Positions 59,138 to 64,000 of a stretch of DNA of 64,000 nt are shown here, in pieces (the first letter of the stretch is position 1; each line of letters starts with the position of its first letter). The notes under the pieces are model-generated. The model worked only from the letters and a program-made list of their open reading frames with translations. It was not told the origin of the DNA and did not search any database. The stretch is taken from NCBI GenBank assembly GCA_001770935.1, contig MESI01000092.1, positions 44,243-108,242 on the forward strand, in the 5' to 3' direction. This DNA comes from Burkholderiales bacterium RIFCSPLOWO2_12_FULL_61_40. Lineage in GTDB: Bacteria; Pseudomonadota; Gammaproteobacteria; Burkholderiales; Burkholderiaceae_C. The translations under genes and the position numbers were made by a program.

Positions 59138-60565
59138 ATGCGTGCTGTTCTCACCCCCAATGTCGATTACGTGATCGCCGATTTGTCCCTTGCTGCCTGG
59201 GGCCGCAAAGAGTTGCGCATCGCCGAAACGGAAATGCCCGGCCTGATGGCCATCCGCGAAGAGTTCGCACCCAAGCAGCCGCTCAAAGGTGCGCGCATCA
59301 CCGGCTCCCTGCACATGACCATCCAGACCGGCGTGCTGATGGAAACCCTGCAAGCCCTGGGCGCCGACATCCGCTGGGCCTCGTGCAACATCTTCTCCAC
59401 ACAAGACCACGCCGCAGCGGCCCTGGTCGAGGCTGGAACCCCCGTGTTCGCCTACAAGGGTGAAAACCTGACCGATTACTGGGACTACACCCACCGCATT
59501 TTTGAATTCGGACCCAAGGGTGCGGAAGGCGAAGGCCCCAACATGATTCTGGACGACGGCGGCGACGCCACGCTGCTGATGCACCTGGGCAAGCGCGCTG
59601 AAACCGACGCCTCCTTGTTGGAAAATCCCGGCAGCGAAGAAGAAACCTGCCTGTTTGCCGCCATCAAGGCCAAGCTGGCGCAAGATTCCACCTGGTACAG
59701 CCGCAAGGGTGCCCAGATCATCGGTGTGACCGAGGAAACCACCACCGGCGTGCACCGCCTGAAGGAAATGTCGGCCAAGGGCTCCCTGATGTTCCGCGCC
59801 ATCAACGTGAATGACTCGGTGACCAAGAGCAAGTTCGACAACCTGTACGGCTGCCGCGAATCGCTGGTGGACGGCATCAAGCGCGCCACCGACGTGATGA
59901 TCGCCGGCAAGGTGGCTTGCGTGGCCGGCTACGGCGACGTCGGCAAGGGCTCGGCCCAGGCCTTGCGTGCGCTCTCCGCCCAGGTGTGGGTGACCGAGAT
60001 CGACCCCATCAACGCCCTGCAAGCCGCGATGGAAGGCTACAAGGTTGTGACCATGGAATACGCCGCCGACAAAGCCGACATTTTCGTGACCACCACCGGC
60101 AACAAGCGCGTCATCACGCACGACCACATGGCGGCCATGAAGGACCAGGCCATCGTCTGCAACATCGGCCACTTCGACAACGAAATCGACATCGCCTCGG
60201 TGGAAAAATACCAGTGGGAAGAAATCAAGCCCCAGGTCGACCATGTGATCTTCCCGGACGGCAAACGCATCATCCTGCTGGCCAAGGGCCGCCTGGTGAA
60301 CCTGGGCTGCGGCACCGGCCACCCCAGCTTCGTCATGAGCAACAGCTTCTGCAACCAGACCATCGCCCAGATCGAGCTGTTCACCCACAGCGACTACTAC
60401 GAACAAGGCAAGGTCTATGTGTTGCCCAAGCACCTGGACGAAAAAGTCGCCCGTTTGCACCTGAAGAAGGTCGGCGCCATGCTGACCGAGCTGACCGACG
60501 AGCAAGCGTCTTACATTGGCGTGCCCAAAGTCGGCCCGTACAAACCCGACACCTACCGCTACTAA
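59138..60565 (+). CDS. ahcY: Adenosylhomocysteinase
   Basis: This is a 475-residue NAD-dependent enzyme splitting SAH into adenosine and homocysteine. Motifs include [40 protein letters not shown] for NAD, and the C-terminal [15 protein letters not shown] 59138 has GGAG five bases upstream; ATG 59123 is an alternative. It heads a methyl-cycle operon with tlyA and metF. Confidence 0.97.
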   Translation: MRAVLTPNVDYVIADLSLAAWGRKELRIAETEMPGLMAIREEFAPKQPLKGARITGSLHMTIQTGVLMETLQALGADIRWASCNIFSTQDHAAAALVEAGTPVFAYKGENLTDYWDYTHRIFEFGPKGAEGEGPNMILDDGGDATLLMHLGKRAETDASLLENPGSEEETCLFAAIKAKLAQDSTWYSRKGAQIIGVTEETTTGVHRLKEMSAKGSLMFRAINVNDSVTKSKFDNLYGCRESLVDGIKRATDVMIAGKVACVAGYGDVGKGSAQALRALSAQVWVTEIDPINALQAAMEGYKVVTMEYAADKADIFVTTTGNKRVITHDHMAAMKDQAIVCNIGHFDNEIDIASVEKYQWEEIKPQVDHVIFPDGKRIILLAKGRLVNLGCGTGHPSFVMSNSFCNQTIAQIELFTHSDYYEQGKVYVLPKHLDEKVARLHLKKVGAMLTELTDEQASYIGVPKVGPYKPDTYRY

Positions 60566-60577
60566 GCAACACTCCCC

Positions 60578-61435
60578 ATGCGCATTGACCAACTTCTGGT
60601 AACCCGTGGGCTGGCCAGCACCCGCTCGCAAGCCCAACGCCTGATCGCCGACGGCGTGCAGTGGAAAAAAGGGGACGAATGGAAAACCGTCGCCAAAAAC
60701 GGCGACGAAGTTCCCGAGGACGCCCCCTTGCAGCTGCTGGACGATTCCGAGGCGCGTTACGTGTCGCGCGGTGGCCTGAAGTTGGAGGCCGCTTTGAAGC
60801 AGGTCGGCCTGGCCGTCACCGGCTGGGCTTGCCTGGACGTGGGCCAGTCCACCGGCGGCTTCACCGACTGCCTGCTGCAGCACGGTGCGGCTTCGGTGGT
60901 GGGGGTGGACGTGGGCAGCGCCCAGTTGCACCCCAAACTGCGTGAAGATCCGCGCGTGTTGTGTGTGGAGAAGGTCAATGCCCGTGCGCTGGTTGCTACT
61001 GATTTGATAGCTGCTTACGCATACAGCACGGGGGCTGAAGGCCAATTTGATGCCGAAGATGAGGGCGAGGATGGCGGTGCGGATGGGGGTGCGGATGGGG
61101 GTGGCGACATCACCGTGTCGGAATTCGTGCCCGAATTCGATCTGATCGTGGCCGACCTGTCCTTCATCTCGCAGACGCTGGTGCTGCCGGCCGTGGTGCC
61201 GTTTCTCAAACCAGGCGGAACCTTGCTCACGCTGGTGAAACCCCAGTTCGAGCTGCAGCCTGGTCAGGTGGGCAAGGGTGGCATCGTCAAAGACGACGCC
61301 ATGTACCCCCTGGTGGAGCAGCGCCTGCGCGAGGCCTGTGCCGCACTGGAACTGACCGTGACCCACTGGTTTGACTCACCCATTGATGGCGGCGATGGCA
61401 ACCGTGAGTTCTTTATTGCTGCGCGCAAAACCTGA
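60578..61435 (+). CDS. TlyA-family S4/FtsJ methyltransferase
   Basis: The protein has 285 residues. The S4 RNA-binding domain (MRIDQLLVTRGLASTRSQAQ) is followed by an FtsJ-type SAM methyltransferase (CLDVGQSTGGFTDCLLQHGA, DLIVADLSFISQ). Members methylate ribosomal RNA. A family D repeat (residues about 138-158) followed by an acidic tandem repeat (DGGADGGADGGG) enlarges a loop in the methyltransferase, making it longer than usual. It lies 12 bases after ahcY. Confidence 0.9.
   Translation: MRIDQLLVTRGLASTRSQAQRLIADGVQWKKGDEWKTVAKNGDEVPEDAPLQLLDDSEARYVSRGGLKLEAALKQVGLAVTGWACLDVGQSTGGFTDCLLQHGAASVVGVDVGSAQLHPKLREDPRVLCVEKVNARALVATDLIAAYAYSTGAEGQFDAEDEGEDGGADGGADGGGDITVSEFVPEFDLIVADLSFISQTLVLPAVVPFLKPGGTLLTLVKPQFELQPGQVGKGGIVKDDAMYPLVEQRLREACAALELTVTHWFDSPIDGGDGNREFFIAARKT
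60991..61049 (+). repeat. Family D element in tlyA
   Basis: GTTGCTACTGATTTGATAGC, TGCTTACGCATACAGCACGG, GGGCTGAAGGCCAATTTGA is among the best-preserved copies. It is read in frame as ATDLIAAYAYSTGAEGQFD and is followed by a 9-base tandem repeat at 61068-61107. Confidence 0.85.
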
Positions 61436-61503
61436 AACATTGCGGGACTGACCGCAGCGGCTTGGCCGCCAGCGCTGTCCCCAACACTTTTTTGAAAGCC
61501 GAT

Positions 61504-62358
61504 ATGACCGAGTTGTCCCGAATTCCTGTCAGTCTGGAGTTCTTTCCCCCCAAGACTCCCGAGGGGGCAGACAAGCTGCGGCTGGTGCGCCAGCAGCTGT
61601 ACGCCCTGCAGCCCGAGTTTTGCTCCGTGACGTTTGGAGCGGGGGGCTCCACCCAGGAAGGCACCTTCAATGCCGTGCGCGACATTCTGGCCGAAGGTGT
61701 CAGCGCCGCCTCGCACTTTTCCTGTGTGGGCGCCACCAAGGTCACGGTGCGTGCGCAGTTGGGCGTTCTCAAGGCGATGGGAGTCAGGCGGCTGGTGGCA
61801 CTGCGCGGGGATCTGCCCAGCGGGTATGGTGCGGGCGGCGAGTTTCATTACGCCAGCGATCTGGTGGAATTCATCCGTGCGGAGACCGGGGACGACTTCC
61901 ATATCGAAGTGGCGGCCTACCCGGAGATCCATCCACAGGCCAAGTCACCGGCCAGCGACCTGCAGGCCTTCGCCGCCAAGGTGCGTGCCGGCGCCAATTC
62001 CGCCATCACCCAGTACTTTTACAACGCCGACGCTTATTTCCGCTTCGTGGAAGACGTGGATGGCCTGGGGCTGGACGTGCCCGTGGTGCCTGGCATCATG
62101 CCCATCACCAGTTCCACCCAGCTCATGCGTTTCTCGGACGCGAGCGGCGCTGAAATTCCGCGCTGGATTCGCTTGCGGCTGCAGAGTTTTGGCGACGATA
62201 TGGCGTCCATCAAATCTTTTGGCCTGGACGTGGTCACCGACTTGTGCGAGCAACTGCGCGCCGGTGGCGCCCCGGCGCTGCATTTCTACACCATGAACCA
62301 GAGTGTGGCCACCCTGGCGCTGTGCGACCGTTTGGGATTAGCCCCCCGACTCCAGTGA
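61504..62358 (+). CDS. metF: Methylenetetrahydrofolate reductase
   Basis: This is a 284-residue FAD enzyme that makes 5-methyltetrahydrofolate for methionine synthesis. Motifs are SLEFFPPKTPEGADKL, FCSVTFGAGGSTQEGT, LVALRGDLP and VPGIMPITSSTQL. ATG 61504 (MTELSRIPVSLEFF) is chosen over the open frame from 61462. Its end overlaps the convergent rlmJ by 21 bases. Confidence 0.95.
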   Translation: MTELSRIPVSLEFFPPKTPEGADKLRLVRQQLYALQPEFCSVTFGAGGSTQEGTFNAVRDILAEGVSAASHFSCVGATKVTVRAQLGVLKAMGVRRLVALRGDLPSGYGAGGEFHYASDLVEFIRAETGDDFHIEVAAYPEIHPQAKSPASDLQAFAAKVRAGANSAITQYFYNADAYFRFVEDVDGLGLDVPVVPGIMPITSSTQLMRFSDASGAEIPRWIRLRLQSFGDDMASIKSFGLDVVTDLCEQLRAGGAPALHFYTMNQSVATLALCDRLGLAPRLQ

Positions 62359-63228
62359 AAACGTGGCGTGCTGGTCCTGCTTGAGCAGGGCCACCATCTG
62401 CGGCAGCGCCAGTTGCAGCGCCGCTTTCAGCGTGTGGGGCGGGTTGATCAGGAACATGCCGCTGGACGGTAGACCGGGGCGCACCGTTTCCCCGTCCTTG
62501 TCTTGCAGCAACTTGCTGGATTTGACGGTCAACGTGGTGTTCAACCAGCTTTTCCCCGCCTTGTTGGCCAGTGTTTTCAGCTTTTTGGGCAGATCGTGCG
62601 CTTCCGGGCGCGGGATGATGGGGTACCAAACCACATAGGTGCCGGTGGCGAAGCGTTGCAGGGAGTCGGCCACCATGGCCGGAACCCGGGCGTAGTCGTT
62701 CTTGATTTCGTAGCTCGGGTCGCACAGCAGCAGCGCACGCCGGGCCGGCGGTGGCAAGAATTTTTTAACCCCTTCAAAACCATCTTCCCGCAGAATTGCC
62801 ACCTGGCGGCCGACTTCCAGTTGGGCGATGTTGGCGCTCAGGGTTTTGGAGTCGGTGGGGTGCAGCTCAAACAGCTTGAGCTTGTCGCGCCCCTGCAAGA
62901 GCCGTTGGATGATGAAGGGGGAGCCGGGATAGACCTTCCACTGCCCCTTGGCATTGAAGCCGGCCACCATGTCCATGTAGTCCTGCAAAATAGGCGCCAG
63001 GGGTTCCTTCAAGGTGCTGGTGGTGAGTTTGATAAATCCGTCGGCGGCTTCGGCGCTGGTTTGCGCATAATCGCCGTCCAAGCGGTACAGCCCGGCACCC
63101 GCGTGGGTGTCAAACACGGTCAATGCGGTGTCTTTGAGGGCCAAATGCCGTAACACGGCGAGCAAAACCGTGTGTTTGAGAACATCGGCATGGTTGCCTG
63201 CGTGGAATGCGTGTCGGTAACTGAACAT
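62338..63228 (-). CDS. rlmJ: 23S rRNA (adenine-2030-N6)-methyltransferase
   Basis: The protein has 296 residues. The start [19 protein letters not shown] is the family signature. The SAM-binding region is [12 protein letters not shown], and the catalytic DPSYE ([14 protein letters not shown]) resembles the DPPY motif. It acts on 23S rRNA. It is divergent from the rplM promoter. Confidence 0.94.
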   Translation of the reverse strand: MFSYRHAFHAGNHADVLKHTVLLAVLRHLALKDTALTVFDTHAGAGLYRLDGDYAQTSAEAADGFIKLTTSTLKEPLAPILQDYMDMVAGFNAKGQWKVYPGSPFIIQRLLQGRDKLKLFELHPTDSKTLSANIAQLEVGRQVAILREDGFEGVKKFLPPPARRALLLCDPSYEIKNDYARVPAMVADSLQRFATGTYVVWYPIIPRPEAHDLPKKLKTLANKAGKSWLNTTLTVKSSKLLQDKDGETVRPGLPSSGMFLINPPHTLKAALQLALPQMVALLKQDQHATFSLESGG

Positions 63229-63269
63229 AGGCCGGAATGGTAACCTGCCACGGTGGTTTGCGCAAAAAT

Positions 63270-63298
63270 TTGGCAAAATCCTTCAGGCTTTGTATAAT
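63270..63298 (+). promoter_or_regulatory. Sigma-70 promoter of rplM-rpsI
   Basis: TTGGCA (63270-63275) and a perfect TATAAT (63293-63298) are 17 bases apart. The leader to 63454 can fold (GCTTCGC near 63304 with GCGAAGC near 63331), which may serve autoregulation by the ribosomal protein, unproven. Confidence 0.85.
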
Positions 63299-63454
63299 GG
63301 CGGGCTTCGCAGCGCTTTCGTGGCTCCGCGGCGAAGCAACTCTCAGCATCGCCTCACGGCCGTGCGGCGAGTGAACCCACCTAAGAGATTCCCATCAGAG
63401 GAACGCCGACCGTGGAAAAGAGCCCGGCAAACCTTCTTTTTAAAGAAAAATCTC

Positions 63455-63925
63455 ATGTCTACTTTCAGCGCAAAACCCGCTGAGGTCGTGCACGAGTGGT
63501 TTGTGATTGACGCGACCGACAAGGTCCTCGGACGAGTAGCCAGCGAAGTTGCTCTCCGTTTGCGCGGCAAACACAAGGCCATTTACACGCCTCACGTCGA
63601 TACCGGTGACTTCATCGTCATCATCAATGCAGCCAAGCTCCGCGTAACCGGTGCCAAGCCCATTGACAAGGTGTATTACAGCCACTCCGGCTACCCCGGT
63701 GGCATTTCCGCCATCAACTTCCGTGACATGCAGTCCCGCTTCCCTGGCCGTGCTTTGGAAAAAGCCGTCAAGGGCATGCTGCCCAAGGGTCCCCTGGGCT
63801 ACGCCATGATCAAGAAGCTCAAGGTGTACGGTGGTGCTGAGCATCCCCATACCGCCCAGCAGCCCAAAGTCTTGGATATCGCAGGCATTTCTGCCAACGC
63901 AGTGAAGAGAGAGGCAGCCGTATGA
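63455..63925 (+). CDS. rplM: 50S ribosomal protein L13
   Basis: The protein has 156 residues. L13 features are [38 protein letters not shown] and YSHSGYPGG. Most bacterial L13 end near residue 142 (VLDI); here 14 further residues ([14 protein letters not shown]) extend it until the stop overlaps the rpsI start (ATGA). The ribosome site is weak (AAAGAAAA). Confidence 0.96.
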   Translation: MSTFSAKPAEVVHEWFVIDATDKVLGRVASEVALRLRGKHKAIYTPHVDTGDFIVIINAAKLRVTGAKPIDKVYYSHSGYPGGISAINFRDMQSRFPGRALEKAVKGMLPKGPLGYAMIKKLKVYGGAEHPHTAQQPKVLDIAGISANAVKREAAV

Positions 63926-64000
63926 TCGGTGAATGGAACAATGGTACCGGCCGTCGCAAATCCAGCGTTGCCCGTGTATTCCTGAAAAAAGGCTCCGGCC
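63922..64000 (+). CDS. rpsI: 30S ribosomal protein S9, 5' part
   Basis: The first 26 residues ([20 protein letters not shown] and on) match S9; the gene runs off the window. The start has GAGAGAGG upstream and overlaps the rplM stop. Confidence 0.95.
   Translation, partial: MIGEWNNGTGRRKSSVARVFLKKGSG

Noticed and set aside
58880..61366. An 828-codon minus-strand frame opposite ahcY and tlyA
   Set aside because: Antisense shadow covering a riboswitch and two conserved genes.
1..64000. tRNA, rRNA or CRISPR features
   Set aside because: No cloverleaf with a TTCRA arm, no rRNA segment and no regular spacer-repeat array was seen on either strand.

Overview
The window is GC-rich, densely coding DNA that fits a betaproteobacterium of the order Burkholderiales, most likely Comamonadaceae near Rhodoferax or Polaromonas. 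This rests on protein character (leucine catabolism genes, acetate symporter clusters, a double-length UvrA, an SAH riboswitch before ahcY) and on short repeats that I associate with that family. No rRNA, tRNA, CRISPR array or complete insertion sequence was seen. The window begins inside bioB and ends inside rpsI.

Layout. 1-9967: biotin and leucine catabolism (bioB end, biotin-dependent carboxylase alpha subunit, ghrA, HMG-CoA lyase) mixed with an agmatine deiminase, a GNAT, a NIPSNAP protein and a YhcG-type nuclease. 9980-28582: two versions of an acetate/solute signalling module, each with a cNMP/CBS/DUF294 protein, a DnaQ-like exonuclease and a sodium:solute symporter. The second also carries a symporter-histidine kinase, a receiver protein and an exonuclease fused to a decayed kinase. 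28713-35345: one gene for a 2210-residue protein with four ABC modules (two UvrA units in tandem). 35377-39794: an accessory patch with a secreted protein, an orphan Phd antitoxin coupled to a YidD-like gene, an HNH nuclease, gene fragments and an intact hipBA pair. 39791-49666: OmpA lipoprotein, a Spy/Cpx-type stress operon, a FitAB-type toxin-antitoxin pair, an Lrp regulator with an acetylpolyamine amidohydrolase, a sensor kinase, an MFS transporter and a HAD phosphatase. 49842-51473: prfC. 51849-58832: an alpha-glucoside operon in the order aglE-F-G-A-K followed by a LacI regulator, with two perfect palindromic operators. 59138-62358: methyl cycle (ahcY behind an SAH riboswitch, tlyA, metF). 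62338-64000: rlmJ and the rplM-rpsI operon.

The most unusual content is a set of short palindromic elements placed in frame inside genes. I label four families. Family A (74 nt; four copies, all inside the uvrA-like gene) has a conserved 28-nt centre and 23-nt arms that differ almost completely between copies yet pair with each other inside each copy. Family B (about 75-85 bp) occurs in frame inside the biotin carboxylase domain and as a tandem pair behind prfC. Family C (87 and 90 bp inverted repeats with a GGGGTCAGA core) occurs twice, in frame, in uvrA. Family D (about 61 bp) has seven copies, six of them overlapping genes and one exactly at the junction of a YbaK-DUF1289 fusion. The uvrA-like gene alone carries seven such elements plus one further palindrome.
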